A stretch of DNA of 10,843 nt from Comamonas sp. lk (GCA_945901215.1 CAMDKE010000058.1:1-10843); one strand, 5' to 3'. Counted from the first letter of the stretch, positions 1 to 7,117 are shown. Program-made: numbers and translations. Notes: generated from the sequence alone by a model not told the origin.

Positions 1-131
1 CGCGACTCCACTTTGGCGACGCCAAAATGAAGCCAACCAGCGGCTACTGCTCCCCAGACCATGGCGCCTACCACTACGGCGGTGATCAATGCAGTGAAAA
101 AAATGGCACTCAGGGAGGATTGTTTTTTCAT
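1..131 (-). CDS. N-terminal part of a membrane-anchored protein, function unknown (cut by window edge)
   Basis: An open minus-strand frame begins with ATG at 131-129 and runs off the left edge after 43 codons. It starts MKKQSSLSAIFF and continues as an unbroken hydrophobic stretch (roughly residues 8-33), rich in Ala, Val and Ile and ending in a Gly-Trp-Leu segment. This is the pattern of an N-terminal membrane anchor or uncleaved signal with the bulk of the protein outside the cytoplasm (inference). The start lies 41 bp below the stop of the carbonic anhydrase gene on the same strand, so the two probably share a transcript. The upstream CGGA at about 9 nt is only a weak ribosome-binding site. 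I do not recognise the family from this fragment, and most of the gene is outside the window. Confidence 0.6.
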   Translation of the reverse strand, partial: MKKQSSLSAIFFTALITAVVVGAMVWGAVAAGWLHFGVAKVES

Positions 132-172
132 GGCATCGGTCCGGGTTGGCAGGGCACAGGCGGGTGACTCAA

Positions 173-1486
173 CTAGTTGGTCAGGATTTCACGGCCGTTA
201 AGCGCTTGCACCGGGCGTGCATTGAGCTTGAACGGGAAGCTGTTGACCTGCTCTTTGGCCACATTGACCGTAGTTTTCAAAATAAAGAAGCGAACGCCTT
301 CGGTGCAGGGCGGGGTGGTCAGCGAGCCTTCGTAGCTGTAGTAGTCAAATTCGCGCGGCAACAGGTTGCCGGGGTTGAAATTCACGCCTTCAGGAGCGAC
401 TTCGGGGCCCTCTTCGGTGGGCATATGGGTCCACAGGGTTTTGATGCCCGGGTTTTCGTTGCCTTCCTTGAGCAGCACGCCCAAGACCGCCAGCTTACCG
501 GCCGCATTTTTGTGCACAAAGTGGACCACCATGGACATGGGCTTGCCGTCGATTTTTTCTTCGCTGGGGCGGTGGAAGTGGAACTGCAGCAGATCATGGG
601 GAACACCGTCGACGCGCAATTTACTGCCCGGCACCACGTTGACCTGGATGGTGTGGCCGTTGTTGATCATTTTCAGGGGGCCCTCTTTGTAGTCAGCGGT
701 GACCACCACACGGGCTTTGACAAAAGGTCCACGAATGTCCAGCGGCGACTGAGATTTGCCTTTGGCGCAGGTGGGGAATTCCTTGCCCCATTGGGCGGGT
801 CCCATTGCACCGTCATACCCCCAATGGCCGGCGTGCTTTGCCGCAGCTTTTTTGTCGCCGGGCTTGCCGTGGCCGTCGTCTTTGGCATCGCTGTCAGCGT
901 GGCCGTCTTTTTCGGCCGCTTTGTCATCGTGGCCAGATTTTTCAGCCTTGTCGCCCTGGGCCTTGGCGCCTTTGGAAAGGCATTCGGCCATGATTGCGAC
1001 CTTTTCTCCCGCAGCAGCCAGACCGATTTGGGCAGCGCAAATGGTGTTCTTGCGGTCGCCGAGCTCGGACATTTGCAGCGCCTTGCGAAACGCGTCCATC
1101 GCCGCCGGGTCGTCTGCGCCCTTGGTTAGCATGCGCAGGGCGCCCAGGCCGACTTGGCGTTCGGCCGAGAGGTTCTTTTGTGATTTGTAGGCTGCTTCCA
1201 GATCAGCCAAGGTGGTGCCGTTGGCCATTGCGGCTTTGACAGCTTCGAGTTGTTGTACTTTGCCTTCGAGCGGCGCCATTTCTTCGCGCAGCGCGGCCAT
1301 CTCGGTTTCGGCTGCTTTGACGGCGCCTGCGGTGTCGGCGGCAGCCTTGGTCGCTTCTTCGGACGCTGCTTTGAGCGTAGCCACCTGGCCGGTCGCGGCC
1401 TGGTTTTGTTTCCAATTGGTCCAACCAAAGAAACCCGCGCCTACTAGCGCCAGAGCCAGGATCACTTCAACAATGGTTCTTTTCAT
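173..1486 (-). CDS. Membrane-anchored alpha-class carbonic anhydrase with coiled-coil stalk
   Basis: The 437-residue product would interconvert CO2 and bicarbonate in the periplasm. Residues about 5-22 are a hydrophobic N-terminal anchor. Residues 33-88 are Ala/Glu/Lys-rich with heptad-like spacing (coiled coil), and 92-172 form a further helical segment with Cys150 and Cys169. Residues 181-221 are a charged His-rich linker. The alpha-CA domain fills 220-437. The zinc ligands are visible as His303 and His305 (QFHFH) and His322 (VHFVH). His278 in NNGHT matches the proton shuttle, Thr390 in GSLTTPPC matches the gatekeeper threonine, and Tyr224 lies in HWGY. Cys240 and Cys394 match the usual disulfide of exported bacterial alpha-CAs. 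Those enzymes are commonly about 220-260 residues, so the first 200 residues are extra. AGAGAAG upstream of the ATG is a good ribosome-binding site. The catalytic call is firm; the role of the stalk is unknown. Confidence 0.93.
   Translation of the reverse strand: MKRTIVEVILALALVGAGFFGWTNWKQNQAATGQVATLKAASEEATKAAADTAGAVKAAETEMAALREEMAPLEGKVQQLEAVKAAMANGTTLADLEAAYKSQKNLSAERQVGLGALRMLTKGADDPAAMDAFRKALQMSELGDRKNTICAAQIGLAAAGEKVAIMAECLSKGAKAQGDKAEKSGHDDKAAEKDGHADSDAKDDGHGKPGDKKAAAKHAGHWGYDGAMGPAQWGKEFPTCAKGKSQSPLDIRGPFVKARVVVTADYKEGPLKMINNGHTIQVNVVPGSKLRVDGVPHDLLQFHFHRPSEEKIDGKPMSMVVHFVHKNAAGKLAVLGVLLKEGNENPGIKTLWTHMPTEEGPEVAPEGVNFNPGNLLPREFDYYSYEGSLTTPPCTEGVRFFILKTTVNVAKEQVNSFPFKLNARPVQALNGREILTN
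857..946 (-). repeat. Three 30-bp direct repeats encoding His/Asp/Lys decapeptides
   Basis: Within the carbonic anhydrase gene, ggccgt/ggccag motifs recur exactly 30 bp apart (plus-strand positions 871, 901 and 931). The encoded residues 181-210 form three decapeptides of the type AEK-x-GH-x-D-x-x, with Gly-His at 185-186, 195-196 and 205-206. The unit is in frame, so gain or loss of a copy would change linker length by ten residues without a frameshift. The copies have diverged at several bases. The periodicity is seen directly; metal or proton handling by the histidines is only a suggestion. Confidence 0.7.
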
Positions 1487-1569
1487 GGTGCTTCTCTGTT
1501 TACGAATTTAAATGAAACGAGTCCGGCGATTGGCCGTTGCAATTGGACAGGGCAGGGCTGCGCTGCAAA

Positions 1570-1603
1570 CCTTGGGCCTCTGGGTCGGGAATCGGCACCA
1601 AGG
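1570..1603 (-). terminator. Possible weak hairpin terminator after the lipoprotein gene
   Basis: CCTTGG (1570-1575) pairs with CCAAGG (1598-1603). The stem extends inward by GCC/GGC across one bulged A, giving about nine base pairs round a 15-nt loop. It begins 19 bp beyond the lipoprotein stop on the minus strand, where the flagellar transcript might end. On that strand the stem is followed only by TTTGCAG, not by a proper U-run, so intrinsic termination would be inefficient. The rest of the 136-bp gap (1487-1622) has an AT-rich patch near 1503-1515 but no convincing -35/-10 pair. Confidence 0.25.
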
Positions 1604-1622
1604 CCGAAAGTTTGAGTCATTT

Positions 1623-2495
1623 TTATTGGTCGCCACGAAATGACAGGCCGCTGCCACTGGTGTCGGTAAGAATGAGTTCGAGGCGTTTGGTTCCCGCGGA
1701 GGGTGCGTGGATGAAGCCTATGCCGGACATGGAAACTGTGTTCCCGCCGTTTCTAGAAACCCGACCGCAGAGTGTGGCGTCACCGCTGATTTTCAGGCTT
1801 GCGGCGTAGTAGGGATTGGCTGTCGTCGACTGGGGTGTCAGCTGCAAGTCAAGTGTGCATGTGGCGTAGCTGCTGCCGCTCGTCAGCGATCCTGCATCAG
1901 AGAAGCCCAGAGTGAGACCGGTGTCGGCGAGGCTTTGGCTGTCTTTCAAATCGCCCACCCAGTTCCCGCCAATACCTGTGAGCGTATCGATAGCAGTGGG
2001 GGAAAAGCTGGGCGGCTGGCTATTTGCCAGGTTGATGCCAGACAAGTCAATGCGGTAACTAAGCACAGAACTGCCAGATACCGTGGCGCTGCCCGTGGTC
2101 ACTGTTTTGCCGTACTGTGAGGCCTTGAGCGGCGATATGGTTGCAGAACTCGTGCTGGTCGCTGTGACTGTGCCTGTGTAGATGTCGGGGTACACGCTCT
2201 CGCTGCTTGTCTTCAAAAAATACAAGCCATACCAAGCGCCCTCAGGTGTCAGAAAGCTCACGAAATCGCTGGTGTATGGGTTGCCGATATAGGTCACGCT
2301 GCCCCGGTAAGCTCCAGCCATCGCCAGGCTGGCCGTGGTGCCGTTGCCAGGATTTGTTTGTCCGCCGCCAGTCGTGTTGGTACCGCTACTTTGCCCGCCG
2401 CAAGACGCCAGCAGCGCGCCCACCATCAGGCAGGACCCAGCTGTCCAGCGGCGCAGGCTGGTCAGGTTTGGGTGGCGCGTAGCGTTTTGGGTCAT
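1623..2495 (-). CDS. Putative outer-membrane or periplasmic lipoprotein, function unknown
   Basis: I chose the ATG at 2495-2493, giving 290 residues, because it overlaps the upstream stop as ATGA and has GGGTGGA upstream; an in-frame ATG 33 bp earlier is less likely. The N-terminus has basic residues, a hydrophobic stretch and a lipobox LLAS-Cys32 followed by Gly-Gly, so it should be cut and lipidated by signal peptidase II. No Asp follows the cysteine, so outer-membrane sorting is plausible. A Ser/Gly/Thr/Asn-rich linker (about 35-58) leads to a body rich in Ser, Thr, Gly and alternating hydrophobics, suggesting beta structure. Two segments start similarly (GAYRGSV near residue 62 and GNWVGDL near 175), hinting at two related domains. 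Two cysteines in the second half (TCTLDL and TLCGRV) could pair. I do not recognise a family. Its position after fliJ suggests co-expression with flagellar genes, not a proven flagellar role. Confidence 0.75.
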   Translation of the reverse strand: MTQNATRHPNLTSLRRWTAGSCLMVGALLASCGGQSSGTNTTGGGQTNPGNGTTASLAMAGAYRGSVTYIGNPYTSDFVSFLTPEGAWYGLYFLKTSSESVYPDIYTGTVTATSTSSATISPLKASQYGKTVTTGSATVSGSSVLSYRIDLSGINLANSQPPSFSPTAIDTLTGIGGNWVGDLKDSQSLADTGLTLGFSDAGSLTSGSSYATCTLDLQLTPQSTTANPYYAASLKISGDATLCGRVSRNGGNTVSMSGIGFIHAPSAGTKRLELILTDTSGSGLSFRGDQ

Positions 2496-3274
2496 GGGTT
2501 TATCCACCCGGCTTGAAGCCAATGGCAATAGCGCGCACTATAGGGCCAAGCAATATGGTGCACCAGGGTGCCTTGCGGGAACACCGCCTCGGTCAGGTGG
2601 TCCAGCCAATCGCCTTGCGCGTGGAGTTGCTGGCCAAAGGTGTCAAAGCCAGCGCCCATGGGCTGTGAGGCCTGGGTATTGCGTTGAGCGCTGGCAGCAA
2701 CCGAACCGCCTGTGCGCGCCTGCACGCTGCGGTGCATGGCCGGTGCGGGCAGGCCGACACGGCGTGCCTGGGTGGGGCCGGAGTAGGCGTCGTGCACGCT
2801 GCCCCAGCGCCGGCCGCGCATGCGGCGGGTGACTTTGGCTATGCGTTGGCTGGCCTCGTCGGTGCTGGCGCAGTGGAAGCGAACCTGTCCCAGTACGTTG
2901 TCAAACAGCACCACGGCCTGCGGGTGGGTGCTGAGCACTGCGTCCAGATCGGCCAGCGCGTCGCGGGTGTGGCAAGCCAACGCGGTTCCAGACGCCTGCA
3001 ATGCGGCCCCATGGCGGCGCCTGAACAGCGGCCCAGCCCAGCGGTCCAGGTCAAAGGTGTCCACCTGCGCAAAGCCTTGCAGCCAAGGGCTGGACAGCAT
3101 CCAGCCGGCACTGGCGCCGATGACCACCAAGCTGTCGCGCACCTGCGGGTCACGGGCCTTGGCCGGTGGCGGCAATGTGGCCAGCCATTGGGCAATATCA
3201 GCACAGGCGCCATGCCAGTGGCGCTGCTGGCGCCAGGCGTGCAGGTGCCAAAACAGGCCGCCCGAGGGGTTCAT
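2492..3274 (-). CDS. Uncharacterised protein with methyltransferase-like Rossmann features
   Basis: This 260-residue soluble protein has no signal peptide or membrane segment. Residues 49-59 (LVVIGASAGWM) form a beta strand followed by a small-residue loop. An acidic strand end, DTFDLD (72-77), follows, and VVLFDNVLGQ (121-130) comes later. This spacing resembles motifs I, II and IV of class I SAM-dependent methyltransferases, but the glycine loop is not canonical, so the assignment is inference only. The segment SVHDAYSG (159-166) and a Trp/His-rich N-terminus and C-terminus are further landmarks. A Ser/Gln/Ala-rich stretch around 185-206 looks like a flexible insert. The ATG overlaps the fliJ stop (ATGA at 3274-3271), and its own stop overlaps the lipoprotein start in the same way. 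It therefore sits translationally coupled between fliJ and a lipoprotein. I do not recognise a named family. Confidence 0.75.
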   Translation of the reverse strand: MNPSGGLFWHLHAWRQQRHWHGACADIAQWLATLPPPAKARDPQVRDSLVVIGASAGWMLSSPWLQGFAQVDTFDLDRWAGPLFRRRHGAALQASGTALACHTRDALADLDAVLSTHPQAVVLFDNVLGQVRFHCASTDEASQRIAKVTRRMRGRRWGSVHDAYSGPTQARRVGLPAPAMHRSVQARTGGSVAASAQRNTQASQPMGAGFDTFGQQLHAQGDWLDHLTEAVFPQGTLVHHIAWPYSARYCHWLQAGWINP

Positions 3275-3714
3275 GCGGCGCGCGCCTGGTTGAATTGCAG
3301 CATGCCCAGTTCGTCCATGCTGCGCTGCTCGCGCCGACGCACATGCACCTGAACGGCCAGTTGGTCGTTTTCTGACAGAGTTTTCATTTTTAAGCGCTCG
3401 GTCTCGGCCAGCAGCATGCGCTGCGCCAGGTTGTGCAGGTGCATCTCTGATTTGGCGATGTCCTGGCCGACGCGTTCGCGCAGGGCGAGCAACTGGGCCA
3501 TAAATTGGCGCTGGTTCATGGCGTCAGCCATGCCTTTGCAGCTGTCGATGGCGGCGTTCTTTGCGCGGTACTCTTCGTACATGTGCTCCAGGCGCTGCTG
3601 GCTGCTCAGCAGGGACTCGAGCAGCTTTTGTGCCTGCACGGTCTCCGTACGCAGCTGTGTAATGGCTTGCTCCGCCTTGTTTTCCAGAGCGGACCAGCAG
3701 GCGCGAACTTTCAT
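3271..3714 (-). CDS. fliJ: Flagellar export protein FliJ
   Basis: FliJ is the central stalk of the flagellar type III export ATPase: it inserts into the FliI hexamer and contacts FlhA, linking ATP hydrolysis to the export gate. The 147-residue product is the usual length for the family and is almost entirely helical and charged, with no glycine-rich loops. This is the antiparallel coiled-coil hairpin expected of FliJ, with long Gln/Glu/Arg/Leu heptads at about residues 10-60 and 70-125. Sequence conservation in FliJ is low, so the call rests mainly on coiled-coil character, length and position directly after fliI. The start is 22 bp below the fliI stop, with CGGA about 8 nt upstream. Its TGA overlaps the ATG of the next gene. 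Confidence 0.9.
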   Translation of the reverse strand: MKVRACWSALENKAEQAITQLRTETVQAQKLLESLLSSQQRLEHMYEEYRAKNAAIDSCKGMADAMNQRQFMAQLLALRERVGQDIAKSEMHLHNLAQRMLLAETERLKMKTLSENDQLAVQVHVRRREQRSMDELGMLQFNQARAA

Positions 3715-3736
3715 GGCTTAGTCCGTTTCGGGTGCA

Positions 3737-5059
3737 TCACAGCTCCATCAATACGCGCAAATCGGTGCGCGTGTTGCTTTCGTCGACACCTGCATACATG
3801 TCTTGGCATAAAAACCGCTCCATGGTCTCGCGCAGCACAATGGCCTGGTCAATTTCTGCGTTGGTGCCCGATTGGTAGGCGCCCACCTGGATCAGGTCGA
3901 CGTTTTGTTGGTATAGCGACCACAGGCGGCGAAAGCGGTTGGCCAGCTTCAAATCCGTGGGCGAGAGCAGGTTTTGCATGACCCGTGAAATGGAGCCAGT
4001 CAGGTCAATGGCCGGGTAATGCGCCGCGTCGGCCAGCTTGCGCGACAGCATCACCTGGCCGTCGAGCGAGGCGCGGGCAATGTCAACAATCGGGTCGTTG
4101 CCGTCGTCGCCTTCGGCCAGCACGGTGTAGATGGCGGTAATTGAGCCAAAACCGTGGCGGCCCACACCGGCGCGCTCGATCAAGTTGGGCAAAAGCGCAA
4201 ACACCGAGGGCGGGTAGCCCTTGGAAGTGGGCGGCTCACCAATGGCCAGGCCGATTTCGCGCTGGGCGTGTGCCACGCGGGTCAGGCTGTCGACCAGCAT
4301 GAGTACGTCCTTACCCTGGTCGCGAAAGTATTCGGCCACCACATGCGTCAGGTGCGCAGCTTTGAGGCGCAGCACCGGCGACACATTGGCCGGGGCGGCG
4401 ATCACCACCGCCTTTGCCAGACCCTCGGGACCCAGGGTTTCGTTGATAAAGGCCTGCACTTCGCGCCCGCGCTCGCCAATCAGGCCAATGACGACGATGT
4501 CCGCTTTGGTAAAGCGGGTGAGCATGCCCAAGAGCACGCTTTTGCCCACGCCAGAGCCGGCGACCAGACCCACGCGTTGGCCGCGGCCCAGCGTCAGTAA
4601 TCCGTTGATGGCTTTTACGCCCACATCGAGCACGCGGTTGATCGGGCCGCGCTCCATGGGGTTCAGGGGCAGGCCCAAGAGGCCGAGTTTGGTGGTGCAG
4701 GCAGGCTTGGGTTTGCCGTCCAGCGGCTCGCCCTGGGCATCAATGACGCGGCCCAGTAACTCGTCGCCCAAATCGGCGTGGCCGCTTTCGCTAATTACGC
4801 GCACCGATGCGCCGGGGCCTATGCCTACCGGCTCGGAAAACGGCATCAGGTAAATCGTGTTGTCGGCAAAACCTACCACTTCGGCCTCAATACGGTGGCC
4901 GCCTTGGCCCAGCACTTCGCAGCACGCGCCCACCGGCGCCATGATGCCGCGCGCTTCCAGGCGCAAGCCCACCAGGCGCACCAGCGTGCCGCTGCGTTTG
5001 GGGCGCTGGGTGTGGAGCTGGGTCAGCGCCTGGTCGACCTCAGAGTCAAAGTTAAACAT
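3737..5059 (-). CDS. fliI: Flagellum-specific export ATPase FliI
   Basis: FliI is the cytoplasmic hexameric ATPase, related to the F1 beta subunit, that helps unload substrates into the flagellar export gate. The 440-residue protein, counted from the ATG at 5059-5057, has an N-terminal beta-barrel region (about 1-85). The P-loop AGSGVGKS is at 167-174, GERGRE with the catalytic glutamate at 195-200, and Walker B LMLVDS at 253-258. The family signature PPSVFALLPNLIERAG is at 283-298, and the arginine-finger segment around SRKLAD at 339-344. A TTG 30 bp further upstream is also in frame. I prefer the ATG because MFNFDSEVDQ starts like a normal FliI and the ATG is preceded by GAAGG. The start overlaps the end of fliH by 8 bp. 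All catalytic residues are intact. Confidence 0.96.
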   Translation of the reverse strand: MFNFDSEVDQALTQLHTQRPKRSGTLVRLVGLRLEARGIMAPVGACCEVLGQGGHRIEAEVVGFADNTIYLMPFSEPVGIGPGASVRVISESGHADLGDELLGRVIDAQGEPLDGKPKPACTTKLGLLGLPLNPMERGPINRVLDVGVKAINGLLTLGRGQRVGLVAGSGVGKSVLLGMLTRFTKADIVVIGLIGERGREVQAFINETLGPEGLAKAVVIAAPANVSPVLRLKAAHLTHVVAEYFRDQGKDVLMLVDSLTRVAHAQREIGLAIGEPPTSKGYPPSVFALLPNLIERAGVGRHGFGSITAIYTVLAEGDDGNDPIVDIARASLDGQVMLSRKLADAAHYPAIDLTGSISRVMQNLLSPTDLKLANRFRRLWSLYQQNVDLIQVGAYQSGTNAEIDQAIVLRETMERFLCQDMYAGVDESNTRTDLRVLMEL

Positions 5060-6044
5060 GGCCTTCGGCTTCGCGCAGGATGTCGTCAATGTCAGAGACC
5101 GTGTCGTAGCCGGCGTCTTTTACGGGTGCGGGGCTAGCAGCCATGCGGGGGCGGGCATCCTCTACTCCTGTGCCGGGGATGCGGTCGCGTGCGATGTGCT
5201 CGGGGCTGAACGCCGTTTTTGCGCTCCAGCGCGGCCCATCAACCCCCAAACCGCGTGCCAGTGCGGCCAAGCGCTCACCAATCAGGTCTTCCACCACGGC
5301 GTCGTTTGCGCTGGCGCGCACGCTGCCGGGCAGCAAACGGTCGTTGGCCTGCAGACGCAGGGCCGATCCTTCGTTCAATCCACTGCGTTCGCGCAGGCTT
5401 TGCAAAGCGGCCAGGTCGTTGGGGTTGAGCTCTACCAGCACCAGGGACTCGTCGTGTTGCGCTAATTCGTCCACACAGCGCTGCACCAGGCGTTCGATGG
5501 CGTTGCCATCGATTTGTAGCTCAGCCAAAACCAGCTGCTCCGCCAGGTGCAAAGCCAGACGCTTGAGCGGTTCAAAAAAAGTTTGTGGGCTTTGTTGCAA
5601 GCTGGCAATGGCTGCGCTCAGGCTGTTGACCAGGGTTTGGTCTTCGCCCAGTGCTTCTTTGACGGTGCGCTCCATCTCGGCGCGCAGGGCTTGGCGGGTT
5701 TCTTCTGCACCTTGGGCTCGCCCCTCTTCGCGCGCCTGCTCCAGCGCCCGGGCGTTCAGCGCCGGCGCCTCTGGTGCAGCCAAGGCTGGCGCCGGCGGGT
5801 CTGCTGGCGCATTTGCCCGGGCCGACTCGGGCGGAGTCGGCGGGGCCGGCAATAAATCAGCTGTGGGCGTGTCAAAGTCCACCAAACCAAAAACGGGCTC
5901 AGCTTGGGCACGCCAGGCTTTGGCGACGAAACCACTTTCGGGGGCAATGGGGTGCAAGAGGTCGGTGGGTTGCCACACCCGTGCGGCGCGCACCGCGGCT
6001 TTGCGCTTGGCCGCCTCGGTTGGGGCCGCTGCGGCTTTAGACAT
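5052..6044 (-). CDS. fliH: Flagellar assembly protein FliH, with long C-terminal extension
   Basis: FliH dimerises, binds the FliI N-terminus, restrains its ATPase and docks it to the C ring (FliN) and FlhA. The product has 330 residues, clearly longer than the 235 or so of enterobacterial FliH. The N-terminus carries RVWQPTDLL around Trp24, resembling the tryptophan motif by which FliH docks. Residues about 60-97 are Pro/Ala-rich and flexible. A charged helix (98-135) contains the GxxxG repeat typical of FliH (Gly108, Gly112). The conserved V-ATPase-E-like C-terminal domain spans roughly 150-265. The last 65 residues or so lie beyond it and end in a short acidic helix (SDIDDILREAEGHV). The ATG overlaps the fliG stop by 8 bp, and its own stop lies inside fliI, so translation of the three genes is probably coupled. 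Confidence 0.93.
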   Translation of the reverse strand: MSKAAAAPTEAAKRKAAVRAARVWQPTDLLHPIAPESGFVAKAWRAQAEPVFGLVDFDTPTADLLPAPPTPPESARANAPADPPAPALAAPEAPALNARALEQAREEGRAQGAEETRQALRAEMERTVKEALGEDQTLVNSLSAAIASLQQSPQTFFEPLKRLALHLAEQLVLAELQIDGNAIERLVQRCVDELAQHDESLVLVELNPNDLAALQSLRERSGLNEGSALRLQANDRLLPGSVRASANDAVVEDLIGERLAALARGLGVDGPRWSAKTAFSPEHIARDRIPGTGVEDARPRMAASPAPVKDAGYDTVSDIDDILREAEGHV

Positions 6045-7092
6045 AGTCTGCGCCGCCGCCTAGGACCAGGTCCCCGGAATCAGCCAGTTTGCGCGCGGCG
6101 CGCATGATGATTTTTTGCGCCTCTTCGACGTCGGACAGGCGCATGGGGCCCAGGGCCTCCATGTCGTCTTTGAACATGCCGCGCGCGCGTTCGGACATAT
6201 TGCCCAAAAACTTGTCTTTAACTGCGTCGCTGGCGCCTTTGAGGGCTTTCATCATCAGGTCAGGCTCGACGTTGCGCATGATGACCTGGATGCCCTTGTT
6301 GTCCACGCCCACCAGGTTCTCAAAGGTGAACATATTGTCCTGAATTTTTTGCATCAGTTCGGGGTCTAGCGTGCGCAAGCCGCCCATGACCGAAGCTTCC
6401 AGCGCGGTCTTGGTCAGGTTCAGGATGTTGGCTGCAGCCTTGATGCCGCCAAAGCTCGACGACTTGGAGGTCGAGTTGGTGGAAAACTGCTTCTTCATGA
6501 TGGATTCCAGCTCTTCCATGGCCGAGGGTTGGACGGTTTCCAGGCTGGCCACGCGTTGCATGATTTCTGCACGCGAGTCCGGTGGCAAAAAGTTCAGTAC
6601 TTCGGCGGCGACGGCGTTTTCCAGCACCGACAAAATAATCGCCACCACCTGGGGGTGTTCGGCTTGGATCATGTCGGCAATGGAGCGCGCGTCCATCCAC
6701 GACAGAATTTCGAGACCTTTGCTGCCGTGACCGGGGTTGATGCGGCCCAAGACGGATGCCGCCTTGTCGTCGCCCAAGGCACGTTTAAACACTTTCTCGA
6801 CGTAGTCGGAGGTGCCCAGGCCCAGATTGGTCTGGCGTTTGATTTCGGCGACGAACTCGTCGAGCACGGCGTTGACCGCCTCTTGCGACAGCTCGGCTAC
6901 TTGGACCATGGCCACACCCAGGCCCTGGACTTCTTTTGGGTTGAGAAAGCGAATGATGTTGGCCGCCTGCTCCTCGCCTAGCAACAGCATCAGCACAGCA
7001 GCGCGCTGCGTGCCGGTGAGCTCGTCCATCTCTCTGCGAAGGGCGTCGGTATAGCCGGCAGGGCCTGCGGGTTTGGTTTCGGGATCAGCCAT
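6037..7092 (-). CDS. fliG: Flagellar motor switch protein FliG
   Basis: FliG sits on the MS ring, carries the stator-facing torque helix and transmits switching from FliM. The 351-residue protein contains all landmarks. The N-terminal domain (about 25-110) binds FliF. EHPQ is at 145-148 in the middle domain, the Gly-Gly hinge at 215-216, and MFTFE at 254-258 in the C-terminal hinge. The torque-helix charges corresponding to E. coli Lys264, Arg281, Asp288, Asp289 and Arg297 are present as Lys285, Arg302, Asp309, Asp310 and Arg318, so the motor interface looks fully functional. A GGAAG ribosome-binding site lies about 10 nt before the ATG. It starts 25 bp after fliF, and its last codons overlap the fliH start. 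Confidence 0.97.
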   Translation of the reverse strand: MADPETKPAGPAGYTDALRREMDELTGTQRAAVLMLLLGEEQAANIIRFLNPKEVQGLGVAMVQVAELSQEAVNAVLDEFVAEIKRQTNLGLGTSDYVEKVFKRALGDDKAASVLGRINPGHGSKGLEILSWMDARSIADMIQAEHPQVVAIILSVLENAVAAEVLNFLPPDSRAEIMQRVASLETVQPSAMEELESIMKKQFSTNSTSKSSSFGGIKAAANILNLTKTALEASVMGGLRTLDPELMQKIQDNMFTFENLVGVDNKGIQVIMRNVEPDLMMKALKGASDAVKDKFLGNMSERARGMFKDDMEALGPMRLSDVEEAQKIIMRAARKLADSGDLVLGGGADYV

Positions 7093-7117
7093 GGTGTGTT
7101 TACTTCCGCAGACGCGA

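Noticed and set aside
146..1129. Plus-strand frame of 327 codons opposite the carbonic anhydrase gene
   Set aside because: It is antisense to a gene with intact catalytic motifs. The apparent hydrophobic stretch mirrors the Lys/Asp/Ala/His linker codons and is not a real membrane protein signal.
1487..1530. Possible sigma-70 promoter for the carbonic anhydrase gene
   Set aside because: There is an AT-rich TTTAAAT patch and a TTGCAA on the minus strand, but their spacing does not fit a -35/-10 pair.
2496..2528. Upstream ATG for the lipoprotein gene (11 extra residues)
   Set aside because: It would lengthen the region before the lipoprotein signal and deepen the overlap with the preceding gene. 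The ATGA overlap at 2492-2495 with GGGTGGA upstream fits better.
5060..5089. TTG start for fliI ten codons upstream
   Set aside because: The extra residues (TTSCAKPKA) do not resemble FliI N-termini and the ATG at 5059 is a better start overlapping the fliH stop.
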